Of a stretch of DNA of 6,168 bases, positions 1 through 5,688 are shown in pieces; position 1 is the first letter of the stretch; every line of letters starts with the position of its first letter. The notes under the pieces are model-generated. The model made no database searches, had not been told where the DNA came from, and saw nothing but the letters and a program-made list of their open reading frames with translations. Source of the DNA: Geoglobus sp. Its GTDB lineage: Archaea > Halobacteriota > Archaeoglobi > Archaeoglobales > Archaeoglobaceae. Position numbers and translations under genes: made by a program. The DNA is taken from assembly GCA_027019885.1 (NCBI GenBank), contig JALUWC010000519.1, forward strand, positions 1 to 6,168, written 5' to 3'.

Positions 1-114
1 TACTCTACAAGCCTCGGCATTAACAAAAACGAAGCTGCCATCTTGGAAAATGTAAGCCCCATTCGGTATGATTTCGAGTATACAATGAGCAAGTGAGAGA
101 TTGATTTCTTTCAT
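1..114 (-). CDS. N-terminal fragment of a PAS-domain protein (runs off left edge)
   Basis: This partial gene begins at the ATG at 114-112 and is cut by the window edge after 38 codons. The translation contains ILEIIPNGAYIFQDG followed by SFVFVNAEACRV. That is the usual opening of a PAS domain: a helix ending in a P-x-G turn, then two beta strands and a V-N-x-A/P-x-C/A helix cap. PAS domains sense ligands or redox state and usually sit in histidine kinases or response regulators; which of these this is cannot be told from the fragment. The upstream in-frame stop is at 138-136. There is no Shine-Dalgarno site before the ATG, but a TATA-like element lies about 24 bp upstream, so the mRNA is probably leaderless. 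The plus strand of the same stretch is also open for 31 codons, but that frame resembles nothing. Confidence 0.6.
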   Translation of the reverse strand, partial: MKEINLSLAHCILEIIPNGAYIFQDGSFVFVNAEACRV

Positions 115-134
115 AATTAATATTGACAGTATAA

Positions 135-141
135 CTTATAA
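135..141 (-). promoter_or_regulatory. TATA-like promoter element of the PAS gene
   Basis: Read on the minus strand the element is TTATAAG, centred near 138, about 24 bp before the A of the ATG at 114. Archaeal TATA boxes are centred about 26 bp before the transcription start. Transcription would therefore begin at or next to the start codon, which fits the absence of a ribosome binding site. No clear purine-rich BRE precedes it. This is inferred from position and sequence only. Confidence 0.4.
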
Positions 142-173
142 TGGCAACGCATTCCATCATGAGTGAGATGCTC

Positions 174-1169
174 TCACCCGAATATTCTCTCAATAAGCCA
201 CTCTCCATCGAATTTGATCAGATCAGAATATTCCTGTCCGGTTCCCATAAAGAGTATTGGCTTTCCTGTAACATAGGCTATTGATATTGCAGTTCCCCCC
301 TTCGGATCTGCGTCGAGCTTTGTGAGAATGCTGCCATCAATACCAACAGCTTCATTGAACAGCATAGCTCTTTCTATTGCATCGTTTCCTGCAATACTCT
401 CATCAACAAAAACTATCAGATCAGGTTTCGTGACCCTTTTTATTTTCTCAAGCTGATCAATCAGATTTTTCTTCGTGTGCATTCTTCCTGCCGTGTCTGC
501 AAGAACAAAATCTATTCCCCTGCTTCCAGCATGCTTGATCGCATCAAATATGACTGCTGCCGGATCTGAGCCGGGATTGTGTTTGATCAGCTTGACTCCG
601 AGTCTTCTGGCGTGCTCCTCAAGCTGCTCGATTGCTCCGGCTCTGAATGTGTCTCCTGCTGCAAGAACAGCTGTAAAATTGTTGTCCATAAGCCTCTTAG
701 CAACCTTGGCTATTGTTGTTGTCTTGCCAGTCCCGTTGACACCAACAAAAAGGATTGTGACCGGTTTTTTTTCTCTGACTGCATTTCCTGCCCACACATC
801 AAAATCAAAATAATTACTGTTCAGTATCTCTTTTAAAATTTCCCTGAGTTCGCTGAAAACGACATCTGAAAGACTTTCACCTATTTTCTTCTTTCTCCCT
901 TTCAGCCGTTCCCTCAGCTTCTCTGAAATTCTGTCAACAACATCAAAGGCCACATCTGATTCAAGGAGAACCATTTCAAGCTCAGGAATTATCTTATCGA
1001 GCTTTGAATCGTCAATGATAACCTCTCTCTTGAGAATCAGCGATGATAACTTCTCTTTTGCCCCTGCCTTTTCAACCTTTAAATTCTCCTCTCTCCCAAT
1101 CTCTTCCTCAGCCTCAGTGTCAATTTTCTTTCTGAAAGATGTCAGCTTCTCCTTTATTGCCTTAAACAT
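174..1169 (-). CDS. ftsY: Signal recognition particle receptor FtsY
   Basis: This is the membrane-associated SRP receptor GTPase of 331 residues. It binds SRP54 carrying a ribosome-nascent-chain complex and hands it to the Sec translocon. The N-terminus is a basic amphipathic helix (about residues 1-16) followed by a charged A-region, short as is usual in archaea. The N helical bundle spans about 40-125. The G domain shows G1 GVNGTGKTTT (143-152), G2 DTFRAGA (173-179), G3 DTAGR (225-229), G4 TKLD (283-286) and the closing GTGQEYSDL (309-317), so all GTPase motifs are intact. The motif GNDAIERAMLFNEAVGIDG favours FtsY over SRP54, and there is no methionine-rich M domain. The ATG at 1169 lies 2 nt after the pfdA stop and is preceded by GGAG 5 nt upstream. 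It is the last gene of the nine-gene operon. Confidence 0.97.
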   Translation of the reverse strand: MFKAIKEKLTSFRKKIDTEAEEEIGREENLKVEKAGAKEKLSSLILKREVIIDDSKLDKIIPELEMVLLESDVAFDVVDRISEKLRERLKGRKKKIGESLSDVVFSELREILKEILNSNYFDFDVWAGNAVREKKPVTILFVGVNGTGKTTTIAKVAKRLMDNNFTAVLAAGDTFRAGAIEQLEEHARRLGVKLIKHNPGSDPAAVIFDAIKHAGSRGIDFVLADTAGRMHTKKNLIDQLEKIKRVTKPDLIVFVDESIAGNDAIERAMLFNEAVGIDGSILTKLDADPKGGTAISIAYVTGKPILFMGTGQEYSDLIKFDGEWLIERIFG

Positions 1170-1171
1170 GG

Positions 1172-1597
1172 TTACTCCTGCTTTGCAGATTTTGCAAGCT
1201 CGGATATTTCCCTCTGGATCTTCTCCATCTGATCTGCTATCTGATCAAGAAGTTCTCTGAGTTTTTTCTCGGTCTCCTCAACATTCTGCTTTTTCTTGGA
1301 GAGAGTTTCTATTGCATCCCTGACCTCCTTTTCCACAACAACTCCCGCTCCAACATCCACAAGCATCTTCCTGCTGTTCTTGACATCAACGTAGGCAAAA
1401 ACCCCTCCGCCCAGATTGAGCAACGCTTCAACATCTCCCTCTGTTTTTTCGAAGAATTCAAGGCTCTCTATGGTTCTGCTGAGCTCGTCCCTCATCATCT
1501 GAATTTCAATAATTCTTGCCTGTATTCCCTCTGCCTCCTTTCTGAGTTCCTCAAGAAAAACAAGTCTCTCCTGAATTGCCCTCTCAACCTCAGTCAT
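1172..1597 (-). CDS. pfdA: Prefoldin alpha subunit
   Basis: This 141-residue protein is the alpha subunit of the hexameric (alpha2-beta4) chaperone prefoldin, which captures unfolded nascent proteins in the cytosol and passes them to the thermosome. The layout is diagnostic: a heptad-rich N-terminal helix (about 2-50), a central block of short beta strands (about 56-90, with LLNLGGGVFAYVDV and KMLVDVGAGVVVEK), then a second coiled-coil helix (about 90-138). The two hairpins between the helices distinguish alpha from the shorter, single-hairpin beta subunit. The ATG at 1597 overlaps the TGA of the LX gene (ATGA), and there is no strong Shine-Dalgarno site, so translation is probably coupled. 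The beta subunit gene is not in this window. Confidence 0.95.
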   Translation of the reverse strand: MTEVERAIQERLVFLEELRKEAEGIQARIIEIQMMRDELSRTIESLEFFEKTEGDVEALLNLGGGVFAYVDVKNSRKMLVDVGAGVVVEKEVRDAIETLSKKKQNVEETEKKLRELLDQIADQMEKIQREISELAKSAKQE

Positions 1598-1770
1598 TCA
1601 ACCAACTCTACACTCTCTATTTTAATAAGATTTCTCTTGACCTTGTGGTTGCTGCCTATGAGCGAGTAAACCCTCTCTCTCGCAAAGCTCTCATTGTGAG
1701 CTTTTACAACCTTTCTGAAGTGTATCCACACCATTCCATTTCTGAATTTTCCCCTAACCTCATACCTCAT
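1594..1770 (-). CDS. rpl18a: Large-subunit ribosomal protein eL20 (L18Ae/LX)
   Basis: This is a 58-residue single-domain version of eukaryotic eL20/L18a, a protein of the 50S subunit. It reads MRYEVRGKFRNGMVW at the start, then an acidic/basic helix with ARERVYSLIGSNHKVKR, and ends IKIESVELVE, which matches the family's strand-helix-strand pattern. The open frame extends upstream into eif6, but ATG 1770 is chosen for two reasons. It gives the family's normal length, and the sequence GAGGTGAT ends exactly 4 nt upstream, an ideal Shine-Dalgarno spacing. ATG 1776 (adding Met-Gly) sits inside that site and is unlikely. The gene starts 10 nt after the eif6 stop, and its own stop overlaps the pfdA start. 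Confidence 0.92.
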   Translation of the reverse strand: MRYEVRGKFRNGMVWIHFRKVVKAHNESFARERVYSLIGSNHKVKRNLIKIESVELVE

Positions 1771-1780
1771 TCCCATCACC

Positions 1781-2437
1781 TCAGATGAAGCCAAGAGCTT
1801 CCTCAATCACACCAAGCTCAAATCCTGTTGTGTCTCTGCCTGCAACATAGCCTTTTGAATTTGCAACAACTCCAGTGCCAACCATCTCACTTCCAAAATT
1901 CACAGTCCCTTTGACGGGCTCAACACCAAGTGTTTCGATGATTCTCTCAATCTCCCATTCAGTCACATTGGGATTGACAAGAGCTCCATTATTTGTAACA
2001 ACAGATGACATTCCAACAGTCTTTACCCCACCAATTGTGCCCTTGGCAACATCTATGCCAAGAAAGTCCTTTATCTCGCCTGCAATGCTCTCATCTATGT
2101 CAGGATGAATTACAGCCCCCCTGTCATTCAACGCAATAACATTGCCCATACAGTTGATGTTCAGATCGGCAACAAGAACGTCGATTTTTCTTTCTATTCT
2201 GTCGATTTCTTTCTCTCTTACATATCTTCCAACAACAGCCCCCGAAGTGTTTAGAGCCATCATGGCCCCAACAAGTTCTGAACCCGCAACTGTTGTTCTT
2301 GTAACTTTCACTTCGAGTTCACTCTCAATAATTCTCTTTGCTTTTTCGTCCCTCACACCAATAAATGCAACATCCTCATTCACCCTCACATAAAGACCAA
2401 TCAGAGGGTTACCATGAATAAGCAGAGTTTCGGGCAT
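1781..2437 (-). CDS. eif6: Translation initiation factor 6 (aIF6), ribosome anti-association factor
   Basis: aIF6 binds the 50S subunit on its inter-subunit face (near uL14) and stops premature joining with the 30S. The 218-residue product shows the internal five-fold pseudo-repeat of the pentein fold. Several blocks resemble one another, including GSELVGAMMALNTSGAVV (52-69), NCMGNVIALNDRGAVIHPDI (95-114), GMSSVVTNNGALVNPNVTEW (142-161) and GSEMVGTGVVANSKGYVAG (182-200). The start HGNPLIGLYVRVNED also fits the family. ATG 2437 is preferred over an in-frame TTG at 2455: a GGAG site lies 4 nt before the ATG, and the TTG would lie inside rpl31e. The ATG begins 1 nt after the rpl31e stop. The fit to the family is good over the full length. 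Confidence 0.95.
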   Translation of the reverse strand: MPETLLIHGNPLIGLYVRVNEDVAFIGVRDEKAKRIIESELEVKVTRTTVAGSELVGAMMALNTSGAVVGRYVREKEIDRIERKIDVLVADLNINCMGNVIALNDRGAVIHPDIDESIAGEIKDFLGIDVAKGTIGGVKTVGMSSVVTNNGALVNPNVTEWEIERIIETLGVEPVKGTVNFGSEMVGTGVVANSKGYVAGRDTTGFELGVIEEALGFI

Positions 2438-2438
2438 C

Positions 2439-2708
2439 TCACTCCACAAGTTCAACCTCGACTATGCCGTCATCAAACTTCACTGCCCTCACTCTGATTC
2501 TGGCAGGAACTTTCTTTCCGCCTCCTTCCCAGATCTTCTCATTTATGCTTGCATCGATTTTTATATTCTCAGGTTCAGCCTTCATGTGCCTGCTCAGAAA
2601 ATTTCTGACATATCTCACTGCCTTCTTTGCTCTGAGCCACCTTGGATATTTTTTCATTTTCTGCCTTAAGCCTATTGTGTAAACCCTCTCCACCTCTATC
2701 TTCGCCAT
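2439..2708 (-). CDS. rpl31e: Large-subunit ribosomal protein eL31
   Basis: This 89-residue basic protein belongs to the archaeal/eukaryal eL31 family, which sits at the rim of the peptide exit tunnel of the 50S subunit. Family features are ERVYTIGLR near the start, a basic helix with RAKKAVRYVRNFLSRHMKAE (26-45), the segment NIKIDASINEKIWEGGGKKVP, and the closing strand RIRVRAVKFDDGIVEVELVE (70-89). The ATG at 2708 has GAGGTG with a 5-nt spacing, lies 9 nt after the rpl39e stop, and gives the normal family length. The downstream gene eif6 starts immediately after its stop. Confidence 0.95.
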   Translation of the reverse strand: MAKIEVERVYTIGLRQKMKKYPRWLRAKKAVRYVRNFLSRHMKAEPENIKIDASINEKIWEGGGKKVPARIRVRAVKFDDGIVEVELVE

Positions 2709-2717
2709 GACACCACC

Positions 2718-2870
2718 TCACACCTTGAGCTTCTTCGCCCTCCACTGTCTCCGTTTGGGGCTGTATACAACCTTTCTGTTTGTTTTTATGGTCACCCAGA
2801 CGGGGGCTCTTCTGTTCATCTTGTAAAATTTTGACAGTCTTTTCTTAACACCAACCGTTTTTTTACCCAT
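2718..2870 (-). CDS. rpl39e: Large-subunit ribosomal protein eL39
   Basis: This is a complete 50-residue gene found by reading the minus strand between the eL31 and PDCD5 genes. It is short enough to be missed by common length cutoffs. The product begins [17 protein letters not shown], continues [16 protein letters not shown] and ends [12 protein letters not shown], a near-complete match in pattern and length to eL39. That protein lines the lower part of the peptide exit tunnel and is almost entirely basic. Start ATG 2870 is preceded by AAGGTGGT at a 5-nt spacing, and the stop is TGA at 2720-2718. It lies 11 nt after the PDCD5-family gene and 9 nt before rpl31e, the usual rpl39e-rpl31e pair. 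Confidence 0.96.
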   Translation of the reverse strand: MGKKTVGVKKRLSKFYKMNRRAPVWVTIKTNRKVVYSPKRRQWRAKKLKV

Positions 2871-2881
2871 CTCCCACCACC

Positions 2882-3217
2882 TTACTTTCTGATGATTTTC
2901 GTTTCTCTTCTTTTCGGCATTGCCCTTTTCAAAATCTCTCTTAGCATTTCATCTGTAATTTTCGATCTAAGCTTTCCTGATTGAGCCAGGGCTATGAGCT
3001 GATTTTCAACAGCCTCAGCAACATCAGGATGGGCGAGCTTTATTCTTGACAGCCTCTCCCTCGCCTCAGGCTCAAGAATAGCTTTGAGAATTGCTCTCTT
3101 CTGCTCTTCTATTCTCCTCGCCATTTCCTCCTGCCTTGCAAGTTCCTCAAGCTCTCTCTGTCTCTGAGCCTGCAACTCCATCAGCTTTCTCCTTCTTATC
3201 TCCTCTAAGTCGTCCAT
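2882..3217 (-). CDS. PDCD5-family DNA-binding protein
   Basis: This 111-residue, highly charged protein belongs to the archaeal relatives of eukaryotic programmed cell death protein 5 (TFAR19). The N-terminal helix is rich in Arg/Glu/Gln (about 1-45). It is followed by the family core [20 protein letters not shown] (47-66), [20 protein letters not shown] (71-90) and the C-terminal [12 protein letters not shown] (100-111). Archaeal members form a three-helix bundle with nucleic-acid binding reported, but their cellular role is not settled. ATG 3217 is chosen because GGGGTGAT ends 4 nt upstream; a GTG at 3226 would add three residues and lie inside that site. It stands between rps19e and rpl39e, its normal place in archaea, which suggests a translation-linked role (inference). 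Confidence 0.93.
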   Translation of the reverse strand: MDDLEEIRRRKLMELQAQRQRELEELARQEEMARRIEEQKRAILKAILEPEARERLSRIKLAHPDVAEAVENQLIALAQSGKLRSKITDEMLREILKRAMPKRRETKIIRK

Positions 3218-3260
3218 AGCTATCACCCCACCATTTTGTTAAATTGTCAGAAAAGCTATT

Positions 3261-3710
3261 TTAGTATTTTGCAATCGCTGGAATCTCCTTCTCAAGCTCT
3301 CCCTTTATCTCCGCAGAAATCCTGTCAAGGAATGATCTTCCTTTGGCTGAGACAACTCTGCCCTCATCGGTTTTTTCAACAAATTCAGCCTTTTCAAGCT
3401 GCTGAAGTGCCTTTCTGACTATTGAGCCACTCCCTTTCATGAACTTCTCTGGCTTCGATCCTCTATTCTTTCTGCCGCCATAGGCCGTCCTGAGCCTTTC
3501 AATACCAACGGGCCCATCTGTATAGACTTTTCTGAAAACAGCAGCAACTCTGTAGTACCACCAGTCTATCTGCTCGGGGCTCCTTTCTTTGTGAACACCA
3601 GTTTTGACATAGCTCACCCATTCAGGTGGTTTGAATTCCTCCATTTCCTTGAGCCTTTCAGCCACCTTTTCAATAAGAATGTTCGGCGGGATATCAAATA
3701 CTGTTGGCAT
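3261..3710 (-). CDS. rps19e: Small-subunit ribosomal protein eS19
   Basis: This 149-residue protein is the archaeal/eukaryal eS19 of the 30S subunit head, needed for small-subunit assembly. Family signatures are [16 protein letters not shown] (28-43), [20 protein letters not shown] (49-68), [16 protein letters not shown] (72-87) and [20 protein letters not shown] (93-112), followed by a winged-helix-like tail ending [15 protein letters not shown] 3710 gives the family start MPTVFDIP. It has GAGGTG 6 nt upstream, so an in-frame GTG at 3719 and TTG at 3716 are not used. The ATG lies 2 nt after the stop of the YhbY-like gene. The 43-nt gap to the next gene is the largest inside the operon. Confidence 0.96.
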   Translation of the reverse strand: MPTVFDIPPNILIEKVAERLKEMEEFKPPEWVSYVKTGVHKERSPEQIDWWYYRVAAVFRKVYTDGPVGIERLRTAYGGRKNRGSKPEKFMKGSGSIVRKALQQLEKAEFVEKTDEGRVVSAKGRSFLDRISAEIKGELEKEIPAIAKY

Positions 3711-3712
3711 GA

Positions 3713-3949
3713 TCAACACCTCTTGAACGTTAAAACAAATCCTCTGAGATCTATCAGATTTCCGTTAACATTCTCGGCAATTTTTCTGGCAAGCTCCTTT
3801 CTGTCAGCTACATCAGAGCCCGATCTGAAATTTCTGAGCATTCTAACCCTAACAATCCCCTTTTTTTCCAGAATTGCGTTTATTTCCCTGATGAGATTAT
3901 CATTAACCCCCTTCTTTCCAACATTGATTGTAACCACGCTTTCATTCAT
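3713..3949 (-). CDS. YhbY-like (CRM-domain) RNA-binding protein
   Basis: This 78-residue protein has the outline of a single CRM/YhbY domain. There is a first strand leading to the GKKG loop (residues 11-14, the GxxG motif of this RNA-binding fold), an alpha helix ([14 protein letters not shown]), the strand VRVRML, another helix ([14 protein letters not shown]), and the closing strands [12 protein letters not shown] (64-75). Bacterial YhbY associates with pre-50S particles; an archaeal role in ribosome assembly is plausible from that and from the rps19e neighbour. It is the first gene of the operon. ATG 3949 has no good Shine-Dalgarno site but stands 27 bp downstream of a TATA box, so it is probably translated from a leaderless transcript. 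Confidence 0.85.
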   Translation of the reverse strand: MNESVVTINVGKKGVNDNLIREINAILEKKGIVRVRMLRNFRSGSDVADRKELARKIAENVNGNLIDLRGFVLTFKRC

Positions 3950-3971
3950 GCACTACCCAGTGAATATGTGG

Positions 3972-3980
3972 TTTTAAAAA
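3972..3980 (-). promoter_or_regulatory. TATA box of the nine-gene translation/SRP operon
   Basis: On the minus strand this reads TTTTTAAAA, centred at 3976 and 27 bp before the A of the YhbY-like gene's ATG at 3949. With the standard archaeal offset, transcription starts at or beside that ATG. No Shine-Dalgarno site precedes the ATG, which agrees with a leaderless first gene. Later genes in the operon do carry Shine-Dalgarno sites, with only weak ones for pfdA. This is probably the main promoter for all nine genes. Confidence 0.6.
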
Positions 3981-3991
3981 TTTTGTGCAGA

Positions 3992-4023
3992 ACTGCGAAA
4001 AAAATCTCAGGAATACTGCGAAA
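3992..4023. repeat. Two direct copies of a 9-bp repeat between divergent promoters
   Basis: The sequence ACTGCGAAA occurs at 3992-4000 and exactly again at 4015-4023, a period of 23 bp or about two helical turns. The second copy abuts the plus-strand TATA element and supplies its BRE-like CGAAA. The first lies about 12 bp upstream of the minus-strand TATA box. Copy 1 also overlaps a short dyad, GCAG-AA-CTGC (3987-3996). The arrangement suits an operator for a regulator controlling one or both directions, but the function is inferred. Confidence 0.4.
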
Positions 4024-4032
4024 TTAATAAAT
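4019..4032 (+). promoter_or_regulatory. BRE/TATA promoter of the flavin-reductase operon
   Basis: CGAAA (4019-4023, a BRE-like purine stretch) is followed by TTAATAAAT (4024-4032), centred at 4028 and 27 bp before the ATG at 4055. The expected transcription start is therefore at about 4054. An in-frame ATG at 4031 lies inside the TATA element and cannot be the start of a transcript made from this promoter, which decides the gene start. Confidence 0.6.
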
Positions 4033-4054
4033 GCAGAAAGGAAAGTGTTCTGAT

Positions 4055-4573
4055 ATGATCGGATACCTCTATCCTCTCAGAACGTATCTCATAATAGGTG
4101 GGAGCATTGAGAAACCCAACCCAATGACTGCTGACTGGGTCGTGCCACTGAGCTTCAACCCACCTTTGCTTGGAGTTGCGATAGGCAAGAAAAGACACAC
4201 AAGGAAGCTCATTCAGGAGCAGAGGGATTTCGTTGTTTCAGTTCCAACAATTGAACTGCTAAAGGATGTGTGGACAGCCGGAACCATTAGCGGGGCAAGA
4301 GAGAATAAAGCAGAAAGAATGAGCGTCACATTCGTTCCATCAGAGAGGGTCAAAGCCCCCTCAATAAAGGAGTGTCAGGCAAATCTTGAATGCAGGGTTG
4401 TAAATGAAGTCGAGACAGGAGACCACATCTTCTTTGTTGGTGAGATAGTGAATGTAACTCATGGAGATGGATTCGAGAATGAAAAGCCTGCAATCAAAGA
4501 ATACAAGTTCGTGATGCATGTATTCAGCGGTCCAAACTTCACATGGCAGGGAGATGAGATAATAAAGCCTTAG
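4055..4573 (+). CDS. Flavin-reductase-like FMN-binding protein
   Basis: This 172-residue protein has the split-barrel fold pattern of the flavin reductase-like family (Flavin_Reduct). The segments are YLYPLRTYLIIGGSIEKPNP, MTADWVVPLSFNPPLLGVAI (24-43, the usual FMN-contact strand pair), KRHTRKLIQEQRDFVVSVPT, the loop GTISGARENKAERM (76-89), and GDHIFFVGEIVNV (122-134). Relatives bind FMN and use NAD(P)H to reduce flavin or an external acceptor; some archaeal members are reported as ferric reductases. The exact substrate here cannot be read from sequence. Start ATG 4055 is chosen over ATG 4031 because of the promoter position and because the family starts just before the YPLR segment. It is the first gene of a four-gene plus-strand cluster. 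Confidence 0.88.
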   Translation: MIGYLYPLRTYLIIGGSIEKPNPMTADWVVPLSFNPPLLGVAIGKKRHTRKLIQEQRDFVVSVPTIELLKDVWTAGTISGARENKAERMSVTFVPSERVKAPSIKECQANLECRVVNEVETGDHIFFVGEIVNVTHGDGFENEKPAIKEYKFVMHVFSGPNFTWQGDEIIKP

Positions 4574-4577
4574 AACT

Positions 4578-4793
4578 ATGAATCCATTAAAGGTTTTTTC
4601 AGGCATCACTCTGATTTTCTTTGGACTTGTTCTCTATTCACTTTCTAAAATTCCAGCAGAGAACTTTAATTACGGTGGTGTAATTCTTATAGGGCCGATT
4701 CCCGTAGCCTTTGGAAACAGCTCAGGCATAATGGTTATTGCCATTTTCATTGCACTTCTGCTGTTCGCAATTTCAATGGTTAGAAGGTGGTGA
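4578..4793 (+). CDS. Small two-helix membrane protein, DUF131 type (copy 1)
   Basis: This 71-residue protein has two hydrophobic helices (about 6-22 and 49-68) joined by a short loop holding [16 protein letters not shown] (33-48). That glycine/proline-rich motif marks the archaeal DUF131 / TIGR00304 family, whose function is unknown to me. The C-terminus is basic (MVRRW), which by the positive-inside rule suggests the tail is cytoplasmic and hence that both ends are inside. The start ATG lies 4 nt after the reductase stop with no Shine-Dalgarno site, so it probably depends on re-initiation. Its stop overlaps a possible GTG start of the next gene. It is a paralogue of that next gene. Confidence 0.75.
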   Translation: MNPLKVFSGITLIFFGLVLYSLSKIPAENFNYGGVILIGPIPVAFGNSSGIMVIAIFIALLLFAISMVRRW

Positions 4794-4795
4794 GC

Positions 4796-5089
4796 TTGTT
4801 AGAATACATAGCCGTTATTCTAATTGCAGCAGGACTTTTCCTTCTGATACAGGGTCTGAGGGAGAGGTTTCCGTTAGAAGAAGATTACATGAGTTATGAA
4901 ACCGGCACCGAGAGTGGAAAGTATGCAGCCATCCATGAGCCTGAAAGAAGATCTGAAGTTAAAGGTGGCGGGGTTATCCTGATAGGCCCCATACCCATTG
5001 TATTCGGAAACTCAAAGTATGCTGTTATAGCCTTAATCCTGACATTAATTCTGATGGTGCTTGCAATAACATTTATGGTGAGAGTATGA
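4796..5089 (+). CDS. Small two-helix membrane protein, DUF131 type (copy 2)
   Basis: This protein of about 97 residues has a first hydrophobic helix (about 3-20), a charged polar loop (about 21-57), the motif [16 protein letters not shown] (58-73) and a second helix (about 75-95). It differs from copy 1 mainly by about 30 extra polar residues before the motif. Start choice is uncertain. TTG 4796 has AAGGTG at a 6-nt spacing, like other genes here, whereas GTG 4790 and GTG 4787 lie inside or next to that site; they would add two or three residues. Its stop overlaps the next gene's ATG by 4 nt (ATGA). Tandem placement suggests the two paralogues may assemble together; this is inferred. Confidence 0.75.
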   Translation: MLEYIAVILIAAGLFLLIQGLRERFPLEEDYMSYETGTESGKYAAIHEPERRSEVKGGGVILIGPIPIVFGNSKYAVIALILTLILMVLAITFMVRV

Positions 5090-5667
5090 TGGAAGAAAAG
5101 ATTTATTATTTCCAGAAACCCGGAAAGGAAAATACGGAAAAGACAGTCAGGCTCGCCCTTGAAAGGGCTGAAAGGAAAGGTATCAACCACATCGTTTTTG
5201 CATCGTCAACAGGATACACAGCTAAGAAAATTCTGGAAACCAACAGAAATGAAGATTTAAAGCTTGTATGCGTCACATACCACACCGGATTTTACGAAGA
5301 GGGAAAAAACAGCATGGATCCTGAGACAGAGGAGTTTCTGAGGCGGAAAGGTGTAAGGATTGTCAGGCAGAGCCACATGCTCAGCGGAGTTGAGAGAAGC
5401 ATAAGCAGAAGACTTGGAGGAGTTAGCAGGGTTGAGGCTATAGCTGAAGCTTTGAGAAGCCTTTTCGGACATGGACTGAAGGTTTGTGTGGAGATTGCAG
5501 TAATGGCTGCCGACAGCGGTGCAATACCCGTTGATGAGGTTGTTGCAATAGGCGGAACAGGAAGAGGGGCTGATACTGCTGTCATTCTGAGGCCAGCTCA
5601 CATGAACAGCTTTTTCAACATGGAGATAAGAGAGATGATCTGCATGCCAAGATATAAACGGCGTTAA
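5086..5667 (+). CDS. Stand-alone pyruvate-kinase C-terminal-domain-like protein
   Basis: This 193-residue protein matches the free-standing alpha/beta domain related to the C-terminal (regulatory) domain of pyruvate kinase. It has no catalytic barrel, so it is not a pyruvate kinase. Visible family features are [19 protein letters not shown] (33-51), [14 protein letters not shown] (60-73), [20 protein letters not shown] (136-155), and the strongly conserved [15 protein letters not shown] (156-170) with [18 protein letters not shown] (172-189). Archaeal homologues have known crystal structures (I recall A. fulgidus AF0103 and MTH1675, reported with bound flavin; this is from memory). Their reaction is unknown. 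ATG 5086 overlaps the upstream stop and has GGTGA 4 nt before it; ATG 5089 is an alternative. Confidence 0.85.
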   Translation: MMEEKIYYFQKPGKENTEKTVRLALERAERKGINHIVFASSTGYTAKKILETNRNEDLKLVCVTYHTGFYEEGKNSMDPETEEFLRRKGVRIVRQSHMLSGVERSISRRLGGVSRVEAIAEALRSLFGHGLKVCVEIAVMAADSGAIPVDEVVAIGGTGRGADTAVILRPAHMNSFFNMEIREMICMPRYKRR

Positions 5668-5688
5668 TGTTCGAAGGATATAGCAAGG

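Noticed and set aside
20..208. A 62-codon minus-strand open frame overlapping the end of ftsY
   Set aside because: It overlaps ftsY and the PAS gene start in another frame, has no family resemblance, and crosses the PAS promoter.
475..836. Plus-strand open frames opposite ftsY
   Set aside because: They are antisense to the conserved GTPase core; their cysteine/serine/proline-rich composition is typical of shadow frames.
1875..2393. Plus-strand open frames opposite eif6
   Set aside because: They mirror the codon structure of a well-conserved aIF6 gene and have no start signals or recognisable domain.
3218..3260. Possible internal promoter or terminator in the 43-nt gap before the PDCD5-family gene
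   Set aside because: The minus strand has an AT-rich stretch and a short T-run, but no convincing TATA spacing or stem; the gene has a strong Shine-Dalgarno site, consistent with simple operon reading.
3591..3977. A 128-codon plus-strand frame opposite rps19e and the YhbY-like gene
   Set aside because: It spans two confidently identified genes and the divergent promoter, and is rich in Phe/Ser/Leu as expected for an antisense shadow.
4031..4054. Upstream ATG at 4031 adding eight residues to the flavin-reductase-like protein
   Set aside because: It lies inside the TATA element, so it would not be on the transcript, and the added residues do not fit the family start.
5257..5601. Minus-strand open frames opposite the pyruvate-kinase-domain-like gene
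   Set aside because: The plus-strand gene is family-matched over its full length; the minus frames have low-complexity composition and no ribosome binding site or promoter.
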